From assembly GCF_003149105.1 (NCBI RefSeq), contig NZ_QGDS01000017.1, positions 1 to 64,000 on the forward strand: a stretch of 64,000 nucleotides of DNA. Reading direction: 5' to 3'. Position numbers and translations under genes: made by a program. The stretch is from Faecalicatena contorta. Lineage in GTDB: Bacteria > Bacillota > Clostridia > Lachnospirales > Lachnospiraceae. Each line of letters opens with the position of its first letter. The stretch's first letter is position 1. This document shows, piece after piece, positions 45,494 to 55,358 of the stretch. The notes below the pieces were generated by a model. That model saw only the letters and a program-made list of their open reading frames with translations. It made no database searches and was not told where the DNA came from.

Positions 45494-46651
45494 TTATCTT
45501 CTCGTATATTTCCGAAGTGTTGGAATACAATTATATAACGTCTCTAACGTATAGTCAATTTCTTCTCTTGTAGTGAATTCTGACATGCTGAACCGTAGTG
45601 TTGCATCCAGATATTCCTTGGATGCCCCAATCCCTTTGAGCACTCCGCTGACAGCCGGATGGTTTGAGGAACATGCCGAACCGGAGGAAACATAAACGCC
45701 TTTATCTTCCAGTGCATGCAGAAGCACTTCACTTCGTATTCCGGCAACTCCCAAACTGATAATATGGGGGGCACTGTTTCCATCAGTCAGTCCATGTACG
45801 GTTGTACTCTCTATTTTAGATATTCCTTCCAGAAAATATGATTTCAGCTCGCGCATCAGCGCCACCTTCATATCCAGGTCCTGATAAATCATCTGAGCCG
45901 CCAGTCCCATACCTGCAATACCCGGCACGTTTTCCGTTCCTGAACGGATATTTTTTTGCTGCTCCCCGCCGAAAACTATGGGGCTTATTTTTACCTTTTC
46001 ATCGATATATATGAATCCGATACCTTTCGGTCCATGAATCTTATGAGCACTGACAGTAAGCATATCAATTCCCTGTCTTTTCGGATAAATACGATATTTC
46101 CCGAATCCCTGCACTGCATCTGAGTGGAACAAAATCCCTGGATTGTACCGTTTCACAATCTGTATGGCCTCATTCACAGGCTGTACAGCTCCCATCTCAT
46201 TATTCACATACATAATAGAGACAAGAATTGTCTCTTCACATAATGCTTCTTTTAAAGCATCCAGTTTCACTCTTCCATTTGCATCCACCGGCAGGTAGGT
46301 CACCCGGAATCCTTCTGCCTCTTCCAGATATCTCATGGTGTTCAGAATCGCGGGATGTTCAATCGCAGTGGTAATCAGATGGTTTCCTGAGCGCTTGTTT
46401 GCTCTCGCGGAACCAATCAGCGCCAGATTGTCACTTTCTGTCCCTCCCGAAGTGAAAAAGATTTCTTTCGGGTTTACTCGCAAAATCTTCGACAGTCTAT
46501 CTTTTGACTCTTTTATATAATGTTCTGCCGCTACACCTTTTCTATGCATGGAAGAAGGATTTCCATAATCCTGGCACATCACCTTATAAACTAAATCTCC
46601 AACCTCAGGATAGCATCTGGTTGTGGCTGAATTATCCAAATAAATTTCCAT
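45494..46651 (-). CDS. Cysteine desulfurase paired with ThiI (NifS/NifZ type)
   Basis: The 385-residue PLP enzyme removes sulfur from cysteine. It begins MEIYLDNSATTRCYPEV; the PLP lysine is in SAHKIHGPKGIGFIY and the active cysteine in SSGSACSS. The operon with thiI and lack of iscU nearby mark it as the tRNA-thiolation desulfurase, like NifZ of Bacillus, rather than a general Fe-S enzyme. Confidence 0.94.
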   Translation of the reverse strand: MEIYLDNSATTRCYPEVGDLVYKVMCQDYGNPSSMHRKGVAAEHYIKESKDRLSKILRVNPKEIFFTSGGTESDNLALIGSARANKRSGNHLITTAIEHPAILNTMRYLEEAEGFRVTYLPVDANGRVKLDALKEALCEETILVSIMYVNNEMGAVQPVNEAIQIVKRYNPGILFHSDAVQGFGKYRIYPKRQGIDMLTVSAHKIHGPKGIGFIYIDEKVKISPIVFGGEQQKNIRSGTENVPGIAGMGLAAQMIYQDLDMKVALMRELKSYFLEGISKIESTTVHGLTDGNSAPHIISLGVAGIRSEVLLHALEDKGVYVSSGSACSSNHPAVSGVLKGIGASKEYLDATLRFSMSEFTTREEIDYTLETLYNCIPTLRKYTRR

Positions 46652-46693
46652 AACACTTTTCCTTTACTATTGCTTACTACTAAGTTATGCTTC

Positions 46694-46712
46694 TTGAACT
46701 ACTAATGTTCAA
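46694..46712. repeat. Palindrome TTGAAC-TACTAAT-GTTCAA
   Basis: Nearly the same 19 bases as the core at 18054-18080. It lies in the 140-bp gap between the cysteine desulfurase gene and rsmE. Confidence 0.55.
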
Positions 46713-46794
46713 TTCCGGTTAAGTACATCCGGGCGGATTTATGGCCTGCACATTCCTATCCGCTCATGAACACGGGGTTTCCCTAATAATTTCA

Positions 46795-47535
46795 TTATGA
46801 GTTTTCCAGATGATACATTAAAATGGATAATATTGCAAGTCCTGCCGTCTCTGTTCTCAGAATCCGTTTTCCCAAGGTAATGGAATGGGCCCCTGACTGA
46901 ATTGCCTTCTCTACTTCATCCTCTTCAAAACCACCTTCCGGCCCTATGAAGATACCCACATCCTGCCCCGGACGGACAGCAGAAATAATTTCCCTTGTCT
47001 TCTCCATTCCTTCTGCCTGCTCATAAGGAATCATCACCACATCCAGCTCCCGGGCCTGCTCCAAAGCTTCACGAAAAGACAGTACCGGCATAACCTGAGG
47101 AACCCTGCTTCGTCCCGACTGCTTTGCCGCACTTAATGCAATTGCATTCCAGCGTTCGGTCTTCTTTCCTGCTTTTTTCGCATCCAATTTTACCACTGCA
47201 CGCTTCGTCGAGGTGGGAATAATCTGGTATACACCAAGCTCTACAGCCTTTTGAATAATCAGTTCCATTTTGTCCCCTTTAGGCAGTCCCTGGAACAGAA
47301 AAATTTTCGAAGGAAGCTCTGCTTCTTTTCTTCCCGCAGATATAATCCGCAGAAAAGCATATTCCTCCTCATACCGGTCAACTTCACAAAGATATTCTGT
47401 CCCCTGTCCGTCACTGACCTCCACCTTTTCCCCTGCTTTCATGCGGAGTACATTCTTCATATGATTTACATCTGTACCTTCAATACATACAATTCCGCCT
47501 TTAATCTGGGAAGGCTCAGCAAAAAAATGATGCAT
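46795..47535 (-). CDS. rsmE: 16S rRNA U1498 N3-methyltransferase
   Basis: The 246-residue SPOUT-fold enzyme methylates U1498 of 16S rRNA. The N-terminal PUA-like domain begins MHHFFAEPSQ; the SPOUT knot shows FIGPEGGFEEDEVEKA and LGKRILRTETAGLAIL. It follows prmA by 21 bp, an order common in Firmicutes. Confidence 0.95.
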   Translation of the reverse strand: MHHFFAEPSQIKGGIVCIEGTDVNHMKNVLRMKAGEKVEVSDGQGTEYLCEVDRYEEEYAFLRIISAGRKEAELPSKIFLFQGLPKGDKMELIIQKAVELGVYQIIPTSTKRAVVKLDAKKAGKKTERWNAIALSAAKQSGRSRVPQVMPVLSFREALEQARELDVVMIPYEQAEGMEKTREIISAVRPGQDVGIFIGPEGGFEEDEVEKAIQSGAHSITLGKRILRTETAGLAILSILMYHLENS

Positions 47536-47556
47536 CTCACATCTCCCTCTACTATG

Positions 47557-48510
47557 CTAATTCTTTCTTGCAGTCACAGAGACCCATTCGCCCTGATATG
47601 TCACTTCCAGAACTTCCAGCCCTGAATTCTCTACTGCTTCCACAACTGTCTTTTCTTTATTATCAATAATACCGCTTGTGATGTAAATACCACCCTTTTT
47701 CATTTGATTTACAATTACCGGAGTCAGCTCTGTCAGCACATCTGCCAAAATATTAGCCACAACAATATCATACTTCAAATATCCAGCTTTATCCTGCACT
47801 GCTTTATCATTAATAATATTTCCAATCATTACCTCATACTGGTCCTGGGCAATTCCGTTCACTTCCATATTCTCATGGGTAGCATCAATTGCACAGGGGT
47901 CCAGATCCGTACCAACAGAATACACCGCACCAAATTTCAGGGCAAGCATCCCTAATATACCGCTGCCGCATCCTACATCTAAAATCATGGTTTCAGAGGT
48001 TACATATTTTCGGAGCTGGCGGATACAGAGCTGGGTAGTTTCATGCATCCCTGTTCCAAAAGCTGTCCCAGGATCAATATGAATAATCAGCTTATCACTA
48101 TCTTCCGGCTTTACATCTTCCCATGAAGGAATAATTAAAATATCGTCTACATAAAACTGATGAAAATACTGTTTCCAGTTATTCATCCAGTCCACATCTT
48201 CTGTCTGTGACTCTTCTATCTGGCATTCTCCCACATCCACATAAGAGGCCATCTCTTTCAATTCTCTTCTAATATCATCTAAAAGCTGCTCCTTGCCCTC
48301 ATCCTCTTCCATATAGAAACTTAAATAGGCAATTCCGTCATCTTCCTCTGTCTCCGGGAGGATATCCACAAACATCTGCTCTTTGTCAGACTGGGTCAGT
48401 GGAATCTTATCTTCAATCTCTACTCCCTGAACCCCAAGATCCATCAGCATACTGCTGACAATATCCTCTGCTTCTGTTGTTGTCTTTATTCGAAATCTGT
48501 TCCATTTCAT
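47557..48510 (-). CDS. prmA: Ribosomal protein L11 methyltransferase
   Basis: The 317-residue SAM enzyme methylates ribosomal protein L11. An N-terminal substrate domain (1-115) precedes the SAM site ILDVGCGSGILGMLALKFG, with VVANILADVLTEL as the catalytic-region motif. It is co-transcribed with rsmE. Confidence 0.95.
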   Translation of the reverse strand: MKWNRFRIKTTTEAEDIVSSMLMDLGVQGVEIEDKIPLTQSDKEQMFVDILPETEEDDGIAYLSFYMEEDEGKEQLLDDIRRELKEMASYVDVGECQIEESQTEDVDWMNNWKQYFHQFYVDDILIIPSWEDVKPEDSDKLIIHIDPGTAFGTGMHETTQLCIRQLRKYVTSETMILDVGCGSGILGMLALKFGAVYSVGTDLDPCAIDATHENMEVNGIAQDQYEVMIGNIINDKAVQDKAGYLKYDIVVANILADVLTELTPVIVNQMKKGGIYITSGIIDNKEKTVVEAVENSGLEVLEVTYQGEWVSVTARKN

Positions 48511-48668
48511 TTTACATTTCCTCCAGAAATAAGATTCAAATTTTTTAGCAATCCAATGTTCACTATATAACTTTTCTATAATACATGCAAGAAAATTTTA
48601 GGATGTGCAAATTAAGGCAGTACGTTTTCATCCATGCCTTAAGCTGTCTGCAGTATCATTCACTGATT

Positions 48669-49571
48669 CTATTTCTCTTTCTCAGGAATGGCCAGTATAA
48701 ATAATGTGGAAAGTACAAGTATAAAGCCTAGAATGTCTACTTTTACAAACTTGGTCCCCAGGTAAACCGCGGCAACGATTGTAGCCCCCACAGGTTCCAT
48801 ACAGGAAAACAGCCCTGCGTAAACAGGACCTGCATATTTTACAGCAGCCATGTAGAAACAGAAAGGCAGAAGCGTTCCTACCACAATAATAACAGCGAAT
48901 GCAACCGCCACCTGGGTATCCACCTCGGTCTTTATCCTCCACGGCTGTACAGCAAGCATTAGTACGGTGCCTCCGATAATCATCCCCCATGCGCTCACCG
49001 TCTCTGCAGAATACTTCCTCAAAAGAGGTGCGGGCAAAACTCCGTAAATGCAGGCAACAACGGCCAGAAGCAGCCCTAAGAAAACTCCTTTTCCAGAAAC
49101 TGCAAGAGTTGAGAAATCTCCGTGAGTTGCCACAAGGAAAATCCCCACCACCGCAGCCAGCACAGAAATCATCTCTTTTTTACTTGGAAGGATTTTATGT
49201 ACGACTGCAAAGAATATAATCAGTATAGCCGGGTTCAAATACTGGAAAATAGTTGCCGTCCCTGCATTCATCTCCTTTACCGCGCAAAAAAAGACATACT
49301 GCATCCCCAGCATTCCGGTTGCTCCGAATATCAGCAGTCTGATACGGTCCTTTTTATCCTTCCAGACGCCAAATATATCCTGTCCCCTTATCCCTGCATA
49401 GATAAGCAGAAGCGCTCCTGCCAGCAACATTCTGTATGGAACCAGCCATTCAGGAACAATATTCTTCCGCTCAAACAGAAACTGTGCCACAGGGCTTGAA
49501 ATCCCCCATAGAGTCCCCGTCATAAAGGCAAACAAACAGCCTTTCATCTTTATTTTTCTATCTTGTTTCAT
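48669..49571 (-). CDS. EamA-family (DMT) transporter
   Basis: The 300-residue protein has ten membrane segments in two EamA repeats (about 10-140 and 150-295), with GTLWGISSPVAQFLF in the first and MEPVGATIVAAVYLG in the second. Members export amino acids or other metabolites; the substrate is unknown. ATG 49571 is preceded by AAGGATTGAGAGTA. It is 30 bp after the MOSC gene and may belong to the same transcript, though no functional link with molybdopterin is visible. Confidence 0.9.
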   Translation of the reverse strand: MKQDRKIKMKGCLFAFMTGTLWGISSPVAQFLFERKNIVPEWLVPYRMLLAGALLLIYAGIRGQDIFGVWKDKKDRIRLLIFGATGMLGMQYVFFCAVKEMNAGTATIFQYLNPAILIIFFAVVHKILPSKKEMISVLAAVVGIFLVATHGDFSTLAVSGKGVFLGLLLAVVACIYGVLPAPLLRKYSAETVSAWGMIIGGTVLMLAVQPWRIKTEVDTQVAVAFAVIIVVGTLLPFCFYMAAVKYAGPVYAGLFSCMEPVGATIVAAVYLGTKFVKVDILGFILVLSTLFILAIPEKEK

Positions 49572-49600
49572 TACTCTCAATCCTTATGTTTTTATTTTTG

Positions 49601-50029
49601 TTACAATTTCACTAACATGTCCCCGGTTTTAATTGTTCCGCCTTTCATTACTCTTGCAAAAACACCTTCCCGGGGCATGATGCAGTCACCCATTTTTTGA
49701 AATATCTCACATCCATTATGACATTCCTTTCCAATCTGCGTCATTTCCAGAACCACATCATTGCATTGGAAACGTGTACCTACGGGAAGCGTCTTAAAAT
49801 CAATTCCTTCCACTACAAGATTTTCACCAAAAGCTCCATCTTCCACTTGGGCTCCCTTTTGACGAAATTTTTCAATCTTATCATAGGACAGCAAACTGAC
49901 CTGTCTGTGCCATTTTCCGGCATGCGCATCTCCCTCAATCCCAAAATCTTCTATGAAAACTGCTTCTCCCACATTTGTTTTCTGTGTCCCTTTTTCAGGG
50001 CTTGTACAAACTGCAATTACTTTTCCCAT
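49601..50029 (-). CDS. MOSC-domain protein
   Basis: The 142-residue protein is a single MOSC domain: GDAHAGKWHRQVSLLS, GAFGENLVVEGIDF, IGKECHNGCEIF (the conserved cysteine) and MPREGVFARV. MOSC domains carry sulfur for molybdenum cofactor maturation. ATG 50029 follows GGGGGTTGATT and starts 2 bp after the moaA stop. It is the last molybdopterin gene of the run moaC-mogA-moaA-MOSC. Confidence 0.93.
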   Translation of the reverse strand: MGKVIAVCTSPEKGTQKTNVGEAVFIEDFGIEGDAHAGKWHRQVSLLSYDKIEKFRQKGAQVEDGAFGENLVVEGIDFKTLPVGTRFQCNDVVLEMTQIGKECHNGCEIFQKMGDCIMPREGVFARVMKGGTIKTGDMLVKL

Positions 50030-50031
50030 AA

Positions 50032-51027
50032 TCAACCCCCAATCTTTGACATTTGCTGCCGCTCCAGATTATTTCCTTCTTTCTCCTCCGTATCTTCTAC
50101 ATCGGAAAATTGATGGCAGCGCGGCTTTTCAAATATCACCTTTTTGATTCGTTTCTTTAATTCTTTATCACCAGCACCGTCCCGCATCAGCTTTTTCAAA
50201 TCTTCTCCTGCTGAATATTGCAAGCATGCCTTTAAAAATCCTTCTGCAGTCAGCCGGACCCTATTGCAGTCTCCACAGAATTGATGGGAAACCGCACTGA
50301 TAAATCCTATTTTCCCGCAAAATCCAGAAAAACTCATATAGGCTGCGGGCCCATTTCCAAACCTGCCGGACAACAGCTCCGGAGCTCCATATACCTCTTC
50401 CAGCCTTTCCAATACTGCCTCCTGGCTGCTGCCGAGGTAAGATTTCCCAAGTCCGATGGGCATCATTTCTATGAAGCGTACATCCACAGGTTTTGAAGCT
50501 GCCAGTTCTGCCAAAGGAACCCACTGTCCATCATTGATGCCCTGCAGAATAACGCAATTCACCTTCACACGAAGCCCAGGATACTGTAGTGCAGCCTCAA
50601 GCCCTGCCAGGGCTTTTTCCAGCTCATCCCGCCTGGTAAGCTTCTCATACTGCCTGGGATTTAACGTGTCCAGACTGATATTTACTGCATCCAATCCCGC
50701 TTTGACGAGACTCTCTAGCTGATCTGCCAAAAGGATTCCATTGGTCGTTAAAGTAACCTCTTCTATCCCCGGAATCTTTTTCAGGCTGCCCAGAAGTTCA
50801 CTGATTCTTTTTCGAACCAGGGGCTCCCCTCCAGTCAGCTTAATCTTTGATATTCCCTCCTCTGCACATATCCTGCAGATTCTTACAATCTCATCATAGG
50901 TCAGTATTTGGCTGTGGGCCACCTGCTCGATTCCCGTCTCAGGCATACAGTATACACAGCGCAGGTTGCACCTGTCTGTCACAGACACCCTCAGATATTC
51001 AATTTTTCTATCATACTGATCTATCAT
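50032..51027 (-). CDS. moaA: GTP 3',8-cyclase MoaA
   Basis: This radical-SAM enzyme starts molybdopterin synthesis from GTP. The N-terminal cluster is CNLRCVYCMPE; the second cluster motif reads FCGDCNRV...C (CX2CX13C). The C-terminus ends in GG, which is needed by MoaA activity. The start ATG 51027 follows GAAGGGAAGAATC and overlaps mogA by 17 bp. Confidence 0.96.
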   Translation of the reverse strand: MIDQYDRKIEYLRVSVTDRCNLRCVYCMPETGIEQVAHSQILTYDEIVRICRICAEEGISKIKLTGGEPLVRKRISELLGSLKKIPGIEEVTLTTNGILLADQLESLVKAGLDAVNISLDTLNPRQYEKLTRRDELEKALAGLEAALQYPGLRVKVNCVILQGINDGQWVPLAELAASKPVDVRFIEMMPIGLGKSYLGSSQEAVLERLEEVYGAPELLSGRFGNGPAAYMSFSGFCGKIGFISAVSHQFCGDCNRVRLTAEGFLKACLQYSAGEDLKKLMRDGAGDKELKKRIKKVIFEKPRCHQFSDVEDTEEKEGNNLERQQMSKIGG

Positions 51028-51541
51028 GATTCTTCCCTTCATTTCCACATTCTCCCGTCATCCCCTTCATAATCTCCAGACCATGGGGAAGGGTTGCAAG
51101 GATACATTCTAAATTTTCTTTTACTGCTTTGGGGCTTCCCGGGAGATTAATGATCAGCGTTTCATTTCGGATGACAGATACTCCCCGGCTCAGCATTGCG
51201 CGGGGTGTTACCTGAAGAGAGGCATATCGCATTGCTTCAGCAATGCCTGGCGCATTCTTTGTTGCAACTGCAAGAGTTGCCTCTGGCGTACAGTCTCTGG
51301 GAGAAAATCCTGTCCCTCCCGTGGTTAGAATCAAATCCATATGCTCTTCATCACAAAGCTTGATCAGCTTCTCTTCAATCAGCTTTTGTTCATCAGGGAG
51401 AAGAAGTATCTTTGCAGCCTCGTATCCGGCTTCCTCTATCATCTCCCGGATGAGGGGACCACTTTTGTCCACTCTTTCTCCGGCATACCCCTTATCACTC
51501 AGCGTTACAACCGCCGTCTTCCATTTTTTCTCCATGCTCAT
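51011..51541 (-). CDS. MogA/MoaB-family molybdopterin adenylyltransferase
   Basis: The 176-residue protein adenylates molybdopterin before metal insertion. Motifs: [37 protein letters not shown] and [14 protein letters not shown]. The start is placed at ATG 51541, inside the moaC end (47 bp overlap); ATG 51535 is an alternative. MogA and MoaB cannot be separated by eye. Confidence 0.92.
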   Translation of the reverse strand: MSMEKKWKTAVVTLSDKGYAGERVDKSGPLIREMIEEAGYEAAKILLLPDEQKLIEEKLIKLCDEEHMDLILTTGGTGFSPRDCTPEATLAVATKNAPGIAEAMRYASLQVTPRAMLSRGVSVIRNETLIINLPGSPKAVKENLECILATLPHGLEIMKGMTGECGNEGKNHDRSV

Positions 51542-52001
51542 AATCACCGCTCTTTCCGCCTGTTTTCCGGCAAAGATAAATTTCCTTGATTTCCATAGAC
51601 TTGTCCAACGCTTTACACATATCATATATTGTCAGAAGCGCCGTACTGACCCCAGTCAGCGCTTCCATTTCTACACCCGTCTTTCCAGTTACTTTAACAG
51701 TACAGCAGCACCGGACTGCACACTCTTCAGGCAGCATCTCAAAAGTCACCCTGCATTTCGTAATCAGAAGAATATGGCACATGGGAATTAACTCTGCTGT
51801 CCTCTTTGCGCCCATAATTCCTGCTGTTGTGGCAACTCCCAGCACATCTCCCTTTCCAATGGTACCTGCACCTATCGCATCATAAATCGTTTTGTTTACC
51901 ACAATCTTTCCCGTAGCTGTGGCCTCACGGACTGTATCTGATTTTTCGGTCACATCTACCATGACCGCTTTTCCGTTCTCATCAAAGTGTGTCAGTTTCA
52001 T
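51495..52001 (-). CDS. moaC: Cyclic pyranopterin monophosphate synthase MoaC
   Basis: The 168-residue enzyme makes cyclic pyranopterin monophosphate together with MoaA. It begins [17 protein letters not shown] (ATG 52001 after GAGAGGGAGTTGTTC) and has [33 protein letters not shown] and [14 protein letters not shown] near the end. moaD, moaE and moeA are not in the window. Confidence 0.96.
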   Translation of the reverse strand: MKLTHFDENGKAVMVDVTEKSDTVREATATGKIVVNKTIYDAIGAGTIGKGDVLGVATTAGIMGAKRTAELIPMCHILLITKCRVTFEMLPEECAVRCCCTVKVTGKTGVEMEALTGVSTALLTIYDMCKALDKSMEIKEIYLCRKTGGKSGDYEHGEKMEDGGCNAE

Positions 52002-52090
52002 GAACAACTCCCTCTCCATACTTTTAATCAATGGGTCTATTTTCTATTCTAACACACTGTAAATCTGCTGTAAATCTCAATTCCGCCAAG

Positions 52091-53446
52091 TCATTTGACG
52101 GAATGTGCGTGTGTCACTGCACCGGCCTTCGCCCTTGTCTCATGAATAATCACCTTCCGCAGCATCCAGATACATAGAATATTCGGTATCGCCATAAAAG
52201 AATTAAACAAGTCTGATACCGTCCACACAAAGTCCAGCGACATGATCGCCCCCAAATATACTGCTGTTATATAAGCAATTCTGTAGGAAAAAATTTTTCT
52301 TTCTCCCCAGAGATACCGAACCGCACATTCTCCATAATAGCTCCATCCTATAATGGATGCATAGGCAAAAAGTACCAGCGATATAGAAAGCATCATACTG
52401 CCGTTCACCGGTAACTTATCAAAAGCCAGGAAACAAAGCTGGTCATCCGCGGCACCTGCATAACTCCCCGGCTCCCGGATCATGCTGCTTACAATTGCGA
52501 TTCCAGTGATGGCACACATGACAACGGTATCCCAGAACGGACCGGTCATGGAAATTATCCCCTGCTTTACCGGGGATTTTATTCTGGATGCAGCTGCAGT
52601 CATTGGAATAGAGCCAAGGCCTGCTTCATTTGTAAAAAGTCCCTTGGATATCCCTGTCCTCATTCCTACCATCACAGCTGTCCCTGCAAGTCCCCCCGCA
52701 ACCGATTTTGAAGTAAACGCAGAGCGCACTATTACAGCAATAGTTTCTCCCAGATATGCCTGATTCATCCAGATTAGAAGCAGACATCCCCCAAAGTAAA
52801 AAATACTCATAATGGGAACCAAATATGTACACACCTTTGAAATCTGTTTTGCCCCGCCAAGTATAACAATTCCCACCAAAACCGCGGCCACAATTCCTAT
52901 AACAGAGGCCGATACCGGACGCTGGATCTGCACAGCCGCACAGATAGAATGTGACTGGACACTGCTGCCCATTCCCAGAGACGCAAGAATTGTGCTGACA
53001 GCAAATACTACCGCTCCACTTTTTTGATGCAGTACCTTTTCCATAACGTACATCGGACCGCCGGTGTAAGAACCATCTGCACAGGTTACGCGGTACTTCG
53101 CAGATAAAAAACATTCTGCATAACAGGTAGCAATACCCAGCACCCCCGTCATCCAGCACCAAAATACCGCTCCCGGTCCCCCGATGGCTATAGCTGCTGA
53201 GATTCCCACAATATTTCCAGTCCCTATCGTAGCAGCAAGAGCAGTCGCCAACGCCGAAAATGGGGAAATACCATTTTCTCCTGTCTCTTTCTTTGAGAAA
53301 CTGAGACGGATTCCAAGGGGAACCTTCCGTTGGATAAAACCAAGACGGAATGTAAAATATAAATGGGTACCCAGAAGAATTACCAGCATTGGCAATCCCC
53401 ATAAGTACCCGTAAATTAATTTTATGACTTGTGAGAGTGATTCCAT
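52091..53446 (-). CDS. Sodium:alanine/glycine symporter (AGCS family)
   Basis: The 451-residue protein has about ten membrane segments and AGCS motifs: TALAATIGTGNIVGISAAIAIGGPGAVFW, SAKYRVTCADGSYTGGPMYV, GLFTNEAGLGSIPMTAA and the late YGECAVRYLWG. It imports alanine or glycine with sodium. It is about 90 bp upstream of moaC, with no sign of shared function. Confidence 0.95.
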   Translation of the reverse strand: MESLSQVIKLIYGYLWGLPMLVILLGTHLYFTFRLGFIQRKVPLGIRLSFSKKETGENGISPFSALATALAATIGTGNIVGISAAIAIGGPGAVFWCWMTGVLGIATCYAECFLSAKYRVTCADGSYTGGPMYVMEKVLHQKSGAVVFAVSTILASLGMGSSVQSHSICAAVQIQRPVSASVIGIVAAVLVGIVILGGAKQISKVCTYLVPIMSIFYFGGCLLLIWMNQAYLGETIAVIVRSAFTSKSVAGGLAGTAVMVGMRTGISKGLFTNEAGLGSIPMTAAASRIKSPVKQGIISMTGPFWDTVVMCAITGIAIVSSMIREPGSYAGAADDQLCFLAFDKLPVNGSMMLSISLVLFAYASIIGWSYYGECAVRYLWGERKIFSYRIAYITAVYLGAIMSLDFVWTVSDLFNSFMAIPNILCIWMLRKVIIHETRAKAGAVTHAHSVK

Positions 53447-53507
53447 AGATTAACCCCGTAAATGAATATCACTCTATATATATGATAAAACCCCTCACAT
53501 TATTTAT

Positions 53508-55358
53508 CTAACCTGCAGCTCTTTCAAATTGTGAATTATACAGCTCTGCATAGAATCCATTTCTCTGTATCAGCTCTTCATGATTTCCCTGCTCTACAAT
53601 ATCCCCGTCCTTCATGACAAGTATCAAGTCCGCATCCCGTATCGTTGACAATCTATGAGCAATTACAAAGCTGGTTCTTCCTTTCATCAAGGTGTCCATC
53701 GCTTTTTGTATCTGGATTTCCGTTCTGGTATCTACAGAACTGGTAGCCTCATCCAAGATTAATATTTTCGGATCTGCCAGAATAGCTCTCGCTATGGTTA
53801 ATAGCTGTTTTTGTCCCTGAGATACGTTACTTGCTTCTTCGTTTAATTCCATATCATATCCTCCAGGAAGAGTCTGGACAAAACGGTGAACACGTGCTGC
53901 CTTGGCTGCTTCTATGACTTCTTCGTCTGTTGCACCCAGTTTTCCATAACGGATGTTATCTTTTATACTTCCGTGGAACAACCATGTGTCCTGAAGTACC
54001 ATTCCAAACATTTGGCGCAGCTCTCCTCTGTTGAAGTCTCTTATATCGTGTCCGTTTACGAGAATCGCCCCGTCATTCACATCATAGAAACGCATCAGAA
54101 GTTTTATCATTGTAGTCTTTCCAGCTCCGGTTGGGCCTACAATCGCGATTTTCTGACCTTCCTGTACTTTTGTAGAGAAATCATTGATGATAATTTTATC
54201 TTCATTGTAACCAAAATGTACATGGTCAAATTCAACGTCACCCCGCAGCCCTTCTATAGATACCGGATTCGAAACAATTTGTTCCTCCTCCTCTTCCTCC
54301 AGGAATTCAAATACACGCTCAGACGCTGCTGCTGTAGACTGCAGAAGGTTTGCCACCTGTGCCACCTGCTGGATTGGCTGGGTAAAAGTTCTCACATATT
54401 GTATAAAAGACTGGATATCACCGACTTCAATTGTCTTTTTTACAGCCAGATATCCACCCAGAATTACCACTGCTACATAACCAAGGTTTCCTACGAACTG
54501 CATAATCGGCATCATCATACCAGATATAAACTGAGATTTCCATGCGGAATCATACAGTTTATTATTGGTTTCCTCAAATTCTGTAATAACGTCTGTTTCT
54601 TTGTTAAATGCTTTGACGATATTATGCCCGCCGTAAACCTCTTCTACCTGGCCGTTTACTTCTCCCAGAAATTCCTGCTGCCCGCGGAAATATTTCTGAG
54701 AGTGTTTCATAATTACAGAAATAAGTCCTATGGATATCGGAAGTATGAGGAGGGCCACAACTGTCATCAGCGGGCTGATTGACAGCATCATTACAAGTAC
54801 ACCAATAATCATGGTAACAGAAGTAATCATCTGCGTTGCGCTCTGATTCAGGCTCTGTCCCAGAGTATCAATATCATTGGTAACACGGGAGAGCACCTCT
54901 CCATGAGTTTTGGTATCAAAATAATTCATAGGCATCCGGTTGATTTTCTCGGAAAGTTCTTTCCTCAACTGGTATGTCATTTTCTGTGAGATTCCTGTCA
55001 TCAAAAATCCCTGGACAAAGGTACATAATGCACTTACGAGGTACAAGCTTAGAACAAAGCCTAGAATCCGCCCTATTTTCTCAAAATTCATACCATCCCC
55101 GCCGGACACTTTACTGACCAGACCGTTAAAAATCTCTGTGGTCGCCTTTCCAAGCATCTTAGGTCCTATAATATTAAATACAGTTCCGCCAATGGCAAAT
55201 ATGACAATCACAAATAACTGGACTTTATATTTACTCATATACGCAAGCAGCTTTTTTAGGGTACCCTTCAGGTCTTTTGGTTTCTCACCGGGAGCCATTC
55301 CATCCATCGGACCGCCGCCTATTCTTCTTTTTCCTGCTCCTCTGTTCTCTCTACTCAT
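53508..55358 (-). CDS. ABC exporter, heterodimer subunit with canonical ATP site
   Basis: The 616-residue half-transporter has six membrane segments (about 45-340) and an ABC domain with Walker A GPTGAGKTTMIKL, signature NVSQGQKQLLTIARA, Walker B ILILDEATSSVD with catalytic Glu, and switch His in VIAHRLST. ATG 55358 follows AAAGGAGGAAAACAGCC and overlaps the stop of the partner gene. A stretch of Gly and basic residues fills the first 30 residues. Multidrug-type (MdlB-like) export is likely. Confidence 0.93.
   Translation of the reverse strand: MSRENRGAGKRRIGGGPMDGMAPGEKPKDLKGTLKKLLAYMSKYKVQLFVIVIFAIGGTVFNIIGPKMLGKATTEIFNGLVSKVSGGDGMNFEKIGRILGFVLSLYLVSALCTFVQGFLMTGISQKMTYQLRKELSEKINRMPMNYFDTKTHGEVLSRVTNDIDTLGQSLNQSATQMITSVTMIIGVLVMMLSISPLMTVVALLILPISIGLISVIMKHSQKYFRGQQEFLGEVNGQVEEVYGGHNIVKAFNKETDVITEFEETNNKLYDSAWKSQFISGMMMPIMQFVGNLGYVAVVILGGYLAVKKTIEVGDIQSFIQYVRTFTQPIQQVAQVANLLQSTAAASERVFEFLEEEEEEQIVSNPVSIEGLRGDVEFDHVHFGYNEDKIIINDFSTKVQEGQKIAIVGPTGAGKTTMIKLLMRFYDVNDGAILVNGHDIRDFNRGELRQMFGMVLQDTWLFHGSIKDNIRYGKLGATDEEVIEAAKAARVHRFVQTLPGGYDMELNEEASNVSQGQKQLLTIARAILADPKILILDEATSSVDTRTEIQIQKAMDTLMKGRTSFVIAHRLSTIRDADLILVMKDGDIVEQGNHEELIQRNGFYAELYNSQFERAAG

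Noticed and set aside
52091-53446. Functional link of the AGCS symporter with molybdopterin genes
   Set aside because: Only closeness on the same strand; no shared substrate or overlap.
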